A DNA stretch of 37,636 bases. Source: Desulfobacterales bacterium. GTDB taxonomy: Bacteria > Desulfobacterota > Desulfobacteria > Desulfobacterales > JARGFK01. The notes under the pieces are model-generated. The model was not told the origin of the DNA. It ran no database searches and was given only the letters and a program-made list of their open reading frames with translations. The stretch covers positions 1-37,636 of the forward strand of contig JARGFK010000038.1 of assembly GCA_029211065.1 (NCBI GenBank), read 5' to 3'. The first letter of the stretch is position 1. Each line of letters begins with the position of its first letter. The position numbers and the translations under genes were made by a program. Shown in pieces: positions 1-7,943 of the stretch.

Positions 1-910
1 TCTTTTGCTGATCAAGCGCAGAACCTTTTTCATCAAATAGTTGCCGATATTTTACATGCTTTTTTTCTTTCGCATACCAAATAAGATGGTCACCAATTCT
101 TGAAAGTGTCAGTGTGTCAAAACCGCCTGTAGTTGCATAATTAATTTGGCTTAAAAAATTTTCACTACCAAATACTTCATCAAGAACACAACGCACCAGA
201 TGTAGGTTTTCTTCACTAATCTGCACAAAGACGCTGCCTGTTTCGGTCAACAGATCCCTGGCCACTGACAACCGATCCCTGAGATAGGCCAGATAAGAAT
301 GAATGCCCAGCTTCCAGGTATCGCGGAAAGCACGCACCTGCTCGGGCTGGCGGGTGGCGTCCTCGGCTTTACCGTCCTTGACGTCGCGTTTGCGGGTGCT
401 CACCTGCCAGTTGGAGCCGAACTTGATGCCGTAGGGCGGATCAAAGTAGATGGTCTGCACCTTGCCTTTGAGGCCCTCTTTTTCAGCCAGACTCGACATC
501 ACCAGCAGTGAATCGCCCAGGATCATGCGGTTTGACCAGTTCTGATCGTGCTTATAAAAGTCGATTTTCTGCTCAAATCCTTCCGGTCCGCCGTTAAAGT
601 CGGCAAAGAGATCAAGCTGATTGTCGCCGGGCTGGGCCTTGCGCGGCAGATCGGCAATGATGGCCTGGGGGTGAATCTTTTCCTGGATGTAGATCGGGAC
701 CACCGGCACGGCCAAATCGGTGCGGTCCTGATCGTCTTTGCCCTTCCAGACGAGCTGCGGATCAAGCGACGGATCGCGGGGATACAGCATGGTTTTGGGT
801 GCGGCTTCATCATCAGCCACAAAGTCGCGCAGCTCCTCTGTGGGGATGTTCCGGCGCTTATCCTTGTGGTGGATGGATTCGAGCTTTTTTGCGCTATTCT
901 TTTTATTCAT
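1..910 (-). CDS. Type III-like DNA methyltransferase (Mod), C-terminus beyond the window
   Basis: Site-specific adenine methyltransferase of the N4/N6 family, the modification half of the restriction system whose nuclease lies upstream on the same strand. The frame is open from an ATG at 910 to the left edge with no stop, giving 303 residues of an incomplete protein. The N-terminus (MNKKNSAKKLESIHHKDKRR) is typical of Mod proteins of this type. The catalytic motif DPPYG follows a YF at about residue 155, just after an ILGDSL segment that fits the substrate-lining motif. The TRD and AdoMet-binding FxG region should lie beyond the edge. The start is chosen as the only in-frame ATG before the conserved part; its ribosome site is weak, so translation may be coupled to the preceding antitoxin message. 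The family is sure; the sequence recognised is not predictable. Confidence 0.9.
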   Translation of the reverse strand, partial: MNKKNSAKKLESIHHKDKRRNIPTEELRDFVADDEAAPKTMLYPRDPSLDPQLVWKGKDDQDRTDLAVPVVPIYIQEKIHPQAIIADLPRKAQPGDNQLDLFADFNGGPEGFEQKIDFYKHDQNWSNRMILGDSLLVMSSLAEKEGLKGKVQTIYFDPPYGIKFGSNWQVSTRKRDVKDGKAEDATRQPEQVRAFRDTWKLGIHSYLAYLRDRLSVARDLLTETGSVFVQISEENLHLVRCVLDEVFGSENFLSQINYATTGGFDTLTLSRIGDHLIWYAKEKKHVKYRQLFDEKGSALDQQK

Positions 911-940
911 TTTTCCCGGGCTCTGCGGTTTGAGTTTCCG

Positions 941-1042
941 TTATTTCATACTCACAACTCTCTGTAATAAAATATCTTCTATAATCTCTTTTAAATCATT
1001 CTCCGCAACGCGAGCCCATCTGATTTCATACCCTTGATTCAT
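941..1042 (-). pseudogene. Truncated ParE/RelE-type toxin remnant
   Basis: A 33-codon frame begins at an ATG that overlaps the antitoxin stop codon (ATGA), the usual coupling of an antitoxin-toxin pair. Its first ~25 residues (YEIRWARVAENDLKEIIEDI) match the N-terminal strand and helix of ParE/RelE toxins. It then runs into LLQRVVSMK and a TAA about 30 bases before the methyltransferase start. A full toxin of this family has about 90-100 residues, so the strand bundle with the active residues is missing. The rest of the toxin is not found in another frame, because mod begins directly after. I infer a deletion between the toxin 5' end and mod. Confidence 0.75.
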
Positions 1043-1320
1043 TTAAGCTTGCCTTCAAGTGAGCTTTCTATTTCCCTGAACACTTCGTCCTGAGATCTGG
1101 TTTTTCCGCTTTTAATATCGGCCTCGCCCTGGGAAAGCGCCTTCAATATTCCGATTGCATTGCGCATATTTTCATAGCTTTCAGGGTCCTGAAGAATGGC
1201 GCGCGGTTCCCCGTTTTGGGTAATAATGACAGGACATCGGGTCTCGTTGATTTGATTGAGTAAATCTGCTGCTTTGGATTTCAGGTAAGTAACCGGCTTG
1301 ATATCGCGTGTAATGTTCAT
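1039..1320 (-). CDS. Phd/YefM-family antitoxin, apparently orphaned
   Basis: A 93-residue protein with the N-terminal DNA-binding fold of Phd/YefM antitoxins: ARDIKPVTYLK-like strand (here TRDIKPVTYLKSKAADLL), then PVIITQNGEPRAIL, the signature segment of the family, then a charged C-terminal helix that would normally wrap the toxin. The family binds its own promoter and neutralises a RelE/ParE toxin. A GTG at 1329 is also in frame, but it lies inside the AGGAGG ribosome site (1329-1334), which is 8 bases from the ATG at 1320, so the ATG is chosen. The partner toxin gene directly downstream is truncated. The gene sits between res and mod, so it may now act only as a repressor of its own transcript, which could include mod (inference). 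Confidence 0.85.
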   Translation of the reverse strand: MNITRDIKPVTYLKSKAADLLNQINETRCPVIITQNGEPRAILQDPESYENMRNAIGILKALSQGEADIKSGKTRSQDEVFREIESSLEGKLK

Positions 1321-1342
1321 TTTTTTCACCTCCTGTCCGAAT

Positions 1343-1370
1343 ATAATACTAAATTCAGACCGATTATCAA
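1343..1370 (-). promoter_or_regulatory. Sigma-70-type promoter for antitoxin (and possibly mod)
   Basis: Reading the minus strand, TTGATA (1365-1370), a 16-base spacer and TATTAT (1343-1348) precede the antitoxin ribosome site. The -10 box ends 8 bases before the AGGAGG, which leaves a very short leader. A/T-rich flanks would suit autoregulation by a Phd-type antitoxin. Assigned from box match only. Confidence 0.55.
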
Positions 1371-1409
1371 GCGTATTATTCTTTACCGGCAGCGAGGCGC
1401 CTTTGTTTT

Positions 1410-4385
1410 TTAACCGGCCTTCTGTTTAAGACTGCCGCGAATCAGGTTCTGTGCATCCCAGGGATCGGCAATCTCGATAAAATCCCAACGGCCGAAGCCG
1501 CCGTGGTTGTTTACGGCCGGAATCCAGAGGGCGCGGGCCGTGGTGACTTTGGCTGCCTTGTCTTTTTTGGCTTCGCCGGTGACCTCGATGATGAGGTTCA
1601 GCAAATCGCCGTCGCCTCTGCCGTCGTCAAGGCAGGCAATAAAATCCGGGTTGTAATTCTTTTCTTTGCCGTTAAATATGTAAGGAATGGTAAACCCGAG
1701 ATGGTAGTTTTTGACATACCGGCGCACCTCGTTCATATCCTCTAATGCCTGAGCCATTTTCTGCTCCCAGGAGTCGGTATCGGCCACAACATGCGACACC
1801 TGGCATTTATCTTCTTTTGTGGCATAGACCGGCCGGATCGTATCAAAATCCACATAGCGGGTAGAACCGAGCGTGTCATAAGGGCGCAGGATCGGCTTTA
1901 AGGCAGGTATGCCGTAGCTCGACTGTACAATGGCCTTGTAGATCCGGTCTGCGGCAGCATGGGCAAAATCGATCAGCAGAAGGAGCTGCGGAAAGGTATG
2001 GTCTTTGAGCGTTACACACTGAGCCAGCCAGCGTTTGGCAATCGCCAAAAGCTGCGGAAAAAGCCAGGGCTTGTCGTTGCCGTCGTCATCGCGAAAGTAC
2101 TGCTCCAGGGTAAGTTTGGCGAGCAGAAAGGCGATTTCGTTGGACCGGCGGCGTTTAAGATCCTCCAAGCGATGTTTCTCTGTGGCACCGACAATCGGGG
2201 ACATTTCAGTTTCGGTAGGAACGTCGGCGGTGGAAAGCGAAAGCCTGGAGTCTTCGCCAAAGGTTGCGATGAGCTTTTCACCGGGCACATCGTAGCGGTA
2301 GCCTTGCAGGCGAGGGAAGGTGATTTCGCAAGAAAGCCGGTTTTCCAGGGCGCGCACGCGGGTCGGCACGGGCCCGGGTTTCGGTTCTTTGGTGGATCCG
2401 CTGCAGGGGATGAAAGAAAACGGTACACCGTAAACCTCGGCATACTCGGGCGGATATAGATCCAGGTCCGGCGGGTAGGACATGCGCCGCAGAGCCCGGC
2501 CGACCACCTGCTCGCACAGAAGCTGGGTGCCGAAGGCGCGCACACCCAGGACATGGGTAACGGTGTTGGCATCCCAACCTTCCGTCAGCATGGAAACGCT
2601 GACAACGCATTTGACGTGCTCGCCCAGCTTGCCGGATTTGCCGACCGTGTTCATCACCTCACGAAGCAGATCTTCATCCGTGAGATCTTCCGCATCCCGG
2701 CCGGGAAAGCGCAGGCGGTATTCATCCTTAAATTCCTCTATTTCGCGGGCGGCTATTTTTTTAAATTCGGCGCTCATGGACTCCCCCGATTCAAGCTGCC
2801 AGCTGTCCACCAGAATCGTGTTGGGACGTTTCAGCCAGCCGCCCCGGCTGTCGTCGTTGCCAAAGATAGGGAGCTGGCCGGACTGGACAACCGTGGCTTC
2901 GCCAATCGGTTTTTCCCATCCGGCAATATAGTCGAAAACAAGCTTCGAGACATTGGTATTGTTGCAGACTACGATAAAGACCGGCGGGGTAAGGCCCTTG
3001 GCCCTGGCCTCATCGTTTTTCTCCCACAGACGGTAATATTTCTCGTAATTGCTGTAGAGGCTGTGCAAAGCGCCCTGAAGCTCGGCCGGCAGCTTGGGTT
3101 CACCACTGACCGCCTGGGTTCTGCGCCCTTTTTTGGGGAGCTCCTCGCGGATGCGCAGCCAGAGATCACGATAGGTGGGCTGCTCGCCGGTCATGGAATC
3201 GTCGGCAACCGGCACGCGCGGAACCTTGACAATGCCGGCCTCAATGGAGTCGATCAGCGAAAAGTCGGAAACGACCCAGGGAAAGAGGATGCCTTCCGGG
3301 TAGCCGGAGCCGCGCAGAAAAAACGGCGTGGCCGAAAGATCATAGATGACTTTCACGCCGATCTTGGCCTTGACCGCCTCAATGCCGGAAATCCAGACCC
3401 GGGCCTCTTCCTCGCGCTGTTTGGCTTCAATCCGGTCATCACCGGTAAGTTTAACGTCGTCGCCGTCCGGCTTGCGCCGGTAGCAGTGGTGGGCCTCGTC
3501 ATTGATAATGACAATGTTTTTCTTGCTCCCAAGCTCGCGGCAGACGCGGCGCACCATCTGAGCGGGCGTTTCGGTGAATGCACTGGTATCACCCCTGGCA
3601 AGGATGGTTTTGGTGAGCTTGCCGGCGGCAACCTTTTCCCGCTGTTGGAAAGCATGGAAGTTGGTGATGAGGATCTTGGCCCGGTCAAGTAGTTTGAGCT
3701 GGTCAGCCGGGAGGACGTCGCGCTGGCGGTAATAGTTCTGCGGGTCGTTGGGGAAGAGGACGCGCAAACGGTCCCGGATCGTGATGCCGGGGGCAATCAG
3801 TAAAAACGTATCGGAAAAGCGCGCCGCCTGGGGGTCGGCCAGCTTGTTGAGCGCCTGCCAGGCGATCAGCATGGCCATGACCACGGTTTTGCCGGAGCCG
3901 GTCGCCATTTTAAAGGCTGTGCGCGGCAGGCCCGGATTGGAGGTGTCGTTGGCAGCCCGAAGATCATTTTCGATCCAGGCATCGCCGAATTTGCGGGCCA
4001 CCTCGGTAATATAGATTGCGGTTTCAAGGGCTTCTATCTGGCAGAAAAAGAGCTTTTTCTCGCGGTCGGGATCGGTCCAGTACTTAAGCAGCCGGGTCGT
4101 GGTGGGCGTAACCCCGAGATAACCGCCTTTGCGCCACAGGCTGACGCGGCGCCGGACTTCGTTGACGAATTTATTTTCTTCGATGCGGTCCTGGGTCCAC
4201 TCGGTTTCGAAAAGGGCGCGCTGTTTTCCTTTTTTCTTGGGGCGGGCGATGGGCACGAAATAGGAGCTGATCCTGCGGCCGTCCTCAATTTCATTGGTGA
4301 TGCCTTCGTCGGTGAAGCGAAAATGGCGGGTGGGCTCGCGAAAGGGCGAATTTAAAACCGGGTTTTCGATGACGACCTGTTTCAT
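1410..4385 (-). CDS. Type III-like restriction endonuclease subunit (Res; helicase-nuclease)
   Basis: A 991-residue ATP-dependent restriction subunit. In order: an N-terminal domain of ~150 residues; superfamily 2 helicase core with Walker A ATGSGKT (161-167), DEAH box (296-299), SATPF motif III (351-355), and motif VI QVVGRALRR (626-634); then a C-terminal nuclease-like domain with NPDF (~912-915) and IIEVTGE (~932-938) in the place of a PD-(D/E)xK site. The last part is close to restriction proteins that pair with DPPY methyltransferases. The usual catalytic lysine after the glutamate is not obvious (EVT rather than ExK), though I believe relatives share this. Res precedes the antitoxin and mod on the same strand, 89 bases upstream of the antitoxin ATG. 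The reading frame is intact. The ribosome site before the ATG is poor. Confidence 0.9.
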   Translation of the reverse strand: MKQVVIENPVLNSPFREPTRHFRFTDEGITNEIEDGRRISSYFVPIARPKKKGKQRALFETEWTQDRIEENKFVNEVRRRVSLWRKGGYLGVTPTTTRLLKYWTDPDREKKLFFCQIEALETAIYITEVARKFGDAWIENDLRAANDTSNPGLPRTAFKMATGSGKTVVMAMLIAWQALNKLADPQAARFSDTFLLIAPGITIRDRLRVLFPNDPQNYYRQRDVLPADQLKLLDRAKILITNFHAFQQREKVAAGKLTKTILARGDTSAFTETPAQMVRRVCRELGSKKNIVIINDEAHHCYRRKPDGDDVKLTGDDRIEAKQREEEARVWISGIEAVKAKIGVKVIYDLSATPFFLRGSGYPEGILFPWVVSDFSLIDSIEAGIVKVPRVPVADDSMTGEQPTYRDLWLRIREELPKKGRRTQAVSGEPKLPAELQGALHSLYSNYEKYYRLWEKNDEARAKGLTPPVFIVVCNNTNVSKLVFDYIAGWEKPIGEATVVQSGQLPIFGNDDSRGGWLKRPNTILVDSWQLESGESMSAEFKKIAAREIEEFKDEYRLRFPGRDAEDLTDEDLLREVMNTVGKSGKLGEHVKCVVSVSMLTEGWDANTVTHVLGVRAFGTQLLCEQVVGRALRRMSYPPDLDLYPPEYAEVYGVPFSFIPCSGSTKEPKPGPVPTRVRALENRLSCEITFPRLQGYRYDVPGEKLIATFGEDSRLSLSTADVPTETEMSPIVGATEKHRLEDLKRRRSNEIAFLLAKLTLEQYFRDDDGNDKPWLFPQLLAIAKRWLAQCVTLKDHTFPQLLLLIDFAHAAADRIYKAIVQSSYGIPALKPILRPYDTLGSTRYVDFDTIRPVYATKEDKCQVSHVVADTDSWEQKMAQALEDMNEVRRYVKNYHLGFTIPYIFNGKEKNYNPDFIACLDDGRGDGDLLNLIIEVTGEAKKDKAAKVTTARALWIPAVNNHGGFGRWDFIEIADPWDAQNLIRGSLKQKAG

Positions 4386-4846
4386 GGGCGGTTCACTTTT
4401 TCTGCCGGTTTGCTAAAGTAGATAAATTTAAGGACATTGCGAACGGGCCAAGATGCAGTTTTAAACTCGAAACCCGCAGGGGCATGAAGGCGCGTAGCGT
4501 TCAGGACGATGTTCCTCTTCATGATGAAAACATCTCCGATTGGCCGGCGGTGAGGAATCAGTCCGGATTTATAGGATGATTGCTGATAACTTATTAAATC
4601 GAATACAAAAATATTAATAAAGAGTCAATCTTAAAATGCTTCGCAGCGGCTTTCCGCGATCACTTTAAGAAACTGAAGCCGGGCCGACTGTTCGAATGGG
4701 CATCCCCATCTATATGGGAAGGGGGAATTTCACCTGCGTAAAGACTGAATAACTATTGTCTTTGGCTTCTACTACGGCAATAGGGTTATTGTATCTAAAA
4801 ATTGATAACAGCGCCAGCGATAGCATCGTTGGCTTGACGCCCTTGC
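4386..4846. other. 461-base gap between res and the HigA-like gene
   Basis: No intact gene. It holds the probable HsdR scrap listed separately, a short imperfect hairpin at 4813-4833 (9-base arms, one mismatch), and a small palindrome around 4704-4717. A plus-strand open stretch near 4635-4740 reads FAAAFRDHFKKLKPGRLFEW, which I do not recognise. The region looks like degraded coding DNA rather than a regulatory spacer. Confidence 0.5.
4710..4796 (-). pseudogene. Probable scrap of a type I restriction R subunit (HsdR)
   Basis: One minus-strand frame reads RYNNPIAVVEAKDNSYSV and then stops at TAG (4710-4712). The stretch PIAVVEAKDN matches the nuclease-site strand of type I R subunits, in which the E-x-K residues are catalytic. 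Nothing else of the ~800-1000 residue protein is present on either side. Too short for certainty, but it fits the restriction context. Confidence 0.4.
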
Positions 4847-5284
4847 TTAATTGCGGGGGCGTTTCTTTTTTGATCTGATTATTCCATAACCGGCTTTTTT
4901 TTCGGCAACCATTAGCCGTTTTGGACAGCTTCCGCGCTGAATTTGAACATGGATCGTCGCCCCAAGAACCTCCGACACACGTCGCAACATGCTCAGGGAA
5001 TGCCCTTCATATGAGGGTGATTCCAGTCGACTGATCTGCTGTTGAGACGTTCCCGCTAGATTTGCCAGCTCTTTTTGAGACAACCCGCATTCCTCTCTTA
5101 AAGCAGCGAGTTGCAAGGCAATATCCCAGGCTTTACCAGCCTTTTTAAAGCGCTCCACGAAATCCGGATCTTTCAACTGTTCTTCAAGATATGCGTTAAA
5201 ATCGATTTCCTTCAAATCGTTGAGAAACTCCTGCATGGGGGATCGTCCTGAAATTGTTTTGTAAAATTCTATCGCAAATTCCAT
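4847..5284 (-). CDS. HigA-type antitoxin fused to the N-terminus of its HigB toxin
   Basis: A 145-residue reading frame with two parts. Residues 1-24 (MEFAIEFYKTISGRSPMQEF and on) match the start of HigB/Gp49-type RelE-family toxins. From about residue 27 it turns into a HigA antitoxin: DFNAYLEEQLKDPDF is the usual N-terminal arm and ~60-115 is a Cro/C1-type helix-turn-helix with GLSQKELANLAGTSQQQISRLE. A basic tail (KKKRPRN) follows. In the normal operon these are two genes, toxin first. Here the middle and end of the toxin are gone and the join is in frame, so the antitoxin uses the toxin start codon. Toxin activity is not expected. It may survive as a DNA-binding regulator. Confidence 0.7.
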   Translation of the reverse strand: MEFAIEFYKTISGRSPMQEFLNDLKEIDFNAYLEEQLKDPDFVERFKKAGKAWDIALQLAALREECGLSQKELANLAGTSQQQISRLESPSYEGHSLSMLRRVSEVLGATIHVQIQRGSCPKRLMVAEKKAGYGIIRSKKKRPRN

Positions 5285-5378
5285 ATCGGGTCAACACCAA
5301 ATTTGATGTAATGGTTTTATAACGGAGATACATTGCAACCGTTTAAAATATTTAGCGACAACAATGTTGAATTGAATG

Positions 5379-6107
5379 TTATTTTTTACTTTGCAAGTTA
5401 TCGATCGCCTCTTCCACAACCCCTCGCAGCTCCTCGGTTAATTCCGCTGACCGATAGGCTTCCAGACGGGAAAACCATCCCGCATCCCCCGTTAACCCGA
5501 ATAGATAGAGCATGTCTCCCCTGACACTCTCGTCCACGGCATCCAGTTTTTGCCAGATGGGGTCAAGGGCCGTTCGGGCCAGCGCCGGGCTGCGCTCGGC
5601 GATATCTTCGAACACGACCATGGCCCCCAAACGCGTCTGGAAATCAGGATGCATCAGCGTTTCCAGGAATCCGGGAAAAATATTGAACAGCGGCAGCGGC
5701 ATAATGCGCGTGACCACATCCCGGCAGTGGGGGCAGTAGTTGGTCAGGTAGATTTTTATGCGTGACGGCAACTGGACAGCCTTGAGGGAAGCGGTGTCGA
5801 ATTCCGGCAGCTCACCGGAATCCTGAGCGATCATGGCCGCAAGTTCAAAAAAAGGTTTAAGTTCTGCACCCGCCGGCACCAGGTGATAGCGCCATGCGTT
5901 TCCCGGCAACAAGGCGGGGATTTCCGTCCCCTCCCCGTTCTCCGTAATGAATCCAACTTTTGACGCAAGCTGCGACAGCATTCCGCCGAATTTTTCAAAC
6001 AGCCCGGTTCTTTCATCGGCTATCTGGTACAGCCGAATGGATATGGGTTTCGACAAGCGTCTATTCCATTCACGGATAAAGTCGACCTGGCCTGAAGTTA
6101 AATCCAT
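5379..6107 (-). CDS. Thioredoxin-fold protein with CPHC site and HEAT-like C-terminus
   Basis: 242 residues. The first ~135 resemble the tandem thioredoxin folds of AhpF N-terminal or glutaredoxin-like (PDO) proteins: a first half without cysteines containing an AWRYHLVPAGAELKPFFELA segment, then a second half starting IKIYLTNYCPHC with the redox pair at C125/C128. Instead of completing the second fold, the protein continues into helical repeats (about 140-240; PDFQTRLGAMVVFEDIAERS, ...VRGDMLYLFGLTGD) that look like HEAT repeats. No signal peptide, so cytoplasmic. It is divergent from the radical SAM operon with 144 bases between, and may supply thiol redox to it (inference). No close named family is known to me. 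Confidence 0.65.
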   Translation of the reverse strand: MDLTSGQVDFIREWNRRLSKPISIRLYQIADERTGLFEKFGGMLSQLASKVGFITENGEGTEIPALLPGNAWRYHLVPAGAELKPFFELAAMIAQDSGELPEFDTASLKAVQLPSRIKIYLTNYCPHCRDVVTRIMPLPLFNIFPGFLETLMHPDFQTRLGAMVVFEDIAERSPALARTALDPIWQKLDAVDESVRGDMLYLFGLTGDAGWFSRLEAYRSAELTEELRGVVEEAIDNLQSKK

Positions 6108-6124
6108 CCCATTTAATCCTTAAA

Positions 6125-6153
6125 TTGACAACGAACAACGGTGACGTTAATAT
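6125..6153 (+). promoter_or_regulatory. Near-consensus sigma-70 promoter of the GNAT-TraB/radical SAM operon
   Basis: TTGACA (6125-6130), a 17-base spacer and TAATAT (6148-6153) give an almost perfect housekeeping promoter. Transcription would begin near 6160, leaving a leader of about 90 bases before the TTG start at 6252. It lies within the divergent gap to the thioredoxin-HEAT gene, so one regulator could act on both. Confidence 0.65.
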
Positions 6154-6239
6154 TCGAAATAAATAGCGGCTTTTTGAAATTTTATCCAGTTAATATTGAA
6201 CAGTCCGGCGGTTGAAACGCTGCATTATTAAAAACCATC

Positions 6240-6244
6240 GGGAG
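6240..6244 (+). promoter_or_regulatory. Ribosome site that fixes a TTG start
   Basis: GGGAG lies 7 bases before TTG at 6252. The ATG at 6247 between them is out of frame (ATG ATT TGA). The next in-frame ATG is at 6318 and has no comparable site, so the TTG is preferred. Confidence 0.5.
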
Positions 6245-6251
6245 TTATGAT

Positions 6252-7943
6252 TTGAACCCCCCGGAATTGCATACAATCCTGGAAAATGCCTCTATCCCCG
6301 AACATTCCGCTCAATTTATGAGCGCCATGTCAGGGGGTGAGCCGTTTTTGGAGGGCCCCTATCTTTTCATTGCCGCCGAAGATTGGCTCCTGGCGGTGGG
6401 TTACCCCCTCGATGGCGAATACCGGGCCGAAGAATTTGGTGCAGCCCTGTCCCGGGCCCTGCAACGCACCCGGGCGCGCGACTGCTGGGCCATCTCTCCG
6501 GACCTGCCCGGGAATTTAAAACCCCACTGCTGCGACCGGGACCGGTATTACATTCTGAATGCCGACGCTACGGTGTCTCCCCGGCTGGATCGTCTTTCCC
6601 AACGGGCAGCCGCCTTGCTGCAAGTGGAAGAAGGCGCTGTTTTTACCCCGGCGCACCGGCGTCTGTGGGCTGAATTCGTGGGTCGTAAAGGATTGCCGCC
6701 AACCGTACGGGAACTGTTCGCCCGAACCGAGACGGTTTTAAAGTACGCTCCCGGCCTGTCGCTCTTAAATGCCTGGGATGGCGACGGCAACCTGGCGGCC
6801 AGCCTGCTTTTGGATTCGGCGCCGCACCGTTTCTGCTCCTATCTCATCGGCGCCCACTCCCGCACCCACCATACCCCGTATGCTTCCGATCTGCTCTTTC
6901 GTGAAATGATTCGCCGGGCCGCTGAAAGCGGAAAAACCTACCTGCATCTGGGTTTGGGCGTCAATGCGGGAATCCGCCGTTTCAAGACAAAGTGGGGTGC
7001 AGCACCCGGCCCGGCATATGAAATGGCGCAGTGGCAGGAAAACGGTACAGAACGGGCAGGCGCCGGGTTGCTCATGGACATGCTGGCAGCCCTGCCCCGG
7101 GAACCCGTGTCCAAGGAACAGTTTATGGCAAGCCTGCCGAAGCAGCGGCGCTTTAACATGCTCTGGGAAATCGAAAAAAACGGACGCACGTCATGGATCG
7201 GCGGCACCGCTCATTTTTTCTGTTACAGCTTTGAGTTTTCCCTGCGGAAACTCTTTGAAAAAGTCGACACGGTCTTGTTCGAAGGGCCGCTGGATTCGAC
7301 CAGCCTGGAACAGGTATCCGAAACCGGCCGCCATCCCGATCCGGAAAGTCCCCGGCTCATGGACGCACTGACCGAAGCCGAAGTCCGTAGTCTGGAAAGG
7401 GTCGTCTGCGGCCCCCGGGGTTTCTGGGCCGCTCTCATAGGCACCCGCATGCCGGACCCGCCCGATGTAAGCTATTTCTTGTCCCGGACCCGTCACTGGA
7501 CGGCTTTTTTCTCGCTTTGGTCCGAATTTCTCAAACGACAGGGCTGGACGCAGTCCGTCGATCTGGAAGCCTGGCATCTGGGCCATGACATGGGAAAATC
7601 GGTTGTCGCCATGGAGACCATCCCGGAACAGATCCAGACCCTGGAAAGCATCAGCATTGAGCGAATCGTCAATTTCTTTCGCCAATCTCACCTTTGGCAA
7701 GGGTATATCAAGCGCTATGTGCGCGCCTATCTCAAGGGGGATGTGGATAATCTGTATGGGACCAGCGCTGAATTTCCCACCCGCTCCGAGTTCGTCATCC
7801 ACCGCCGCGACGCCGTCTTTCTGGAACGCATGGGCCCCCACCTGGAAGAAGGGCGCTGTGCGGTGTTTGTGGGATCGGCGCACATGATCAACCTGCGCCG
7901 GATGCTGGTCGAAGCCGGGTTCATGGTCCGGAGGGGCCGATGA
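6252..7943 (+). CDS. GNAT-like acyltransferase fused to a TraB/GumN-family domain
   Basis: 563 residues in two parts. Residues 1-260 form a GNAT-superfamily domain of the CelD/BioF2-like (Acetyltransf_6) kind, ending in LHLGLGVNAGIRRFKTKWG (231-249), the typical G-x-G...K-x-x-WG end of that family. Residues ~300-563 are a TraB/GumN (PF01963-like) domain: it starts MLWEIEKNGRTSWIGGTAH, with a first GxxH at 318-321, an acidic FEGPLD at 343-348, and a second GxxH in VFVGSAHMINLRRML (541-544). TraB/TIKI relatives are thought to be metal-dependent hydrolases or proteases. No signal peptide or membrane anchor is seen, though many relatives are exported. First gene of a three-gene operon; its stop overlaps the next start (ATGA). 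The combination is unfamiliar to me, and the substrate is unknown. Confidence 0.7.
   Translation: MNPPELHTILENASIPEHSAQFMSAMSGGEPFLEGPYLFIAAEDWLLAVGYPLDGEYRAEEFGAALSRALQRTRARDCWAISPDLPGNLKPHCCDRDRYYILNADATVSPRLDRLSQRAAALLQVEEGAVFTPAHRRLWAEFVGRKGLPPTVRELFARTETVLKYAPGLSLLNAWDGDGNLAASLLLDSAPHRFCSYLIGAHSRTHHTPYASDLLFREMIRRAAESGKTYLHLGLGVNAGIRRFKTKWGAAPGPAYEMAQWQENGTERAGAGLLMDMLAALPREPVSKEQFMASLPKQRRFNMLWEIEKNGRTSWIGGTAHFFCYSFEFSLRKLFEKVDTVLFEGPLDSTSLEQVSETGRHPDPESPRLMDALTEAEVRSLERVVCGPRGFWAALIGTRMPDPPDVSYFLSRTRHWTAFFSLWSEFLKRQGWTQSVDLEAWHLGHDMGKSVVAMETIPEQIQTLESISIERIVNFFRQSHLWQGYIKRYVRAYLKGDVDNLYGTSAEFPTRSEFVIHRRDAVFLERMGPHLEEGRCAVFVGSAHMINLRRMLVEAGFMVRRGR

Noticed and set aside
2553-3692. 379-codon plus-strand open frame opposite res
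   Set aside because: Mirror of the res coding strand in GC-rich codons; no domain-like sequence, and res carries clear helicase motifs on the other strand.
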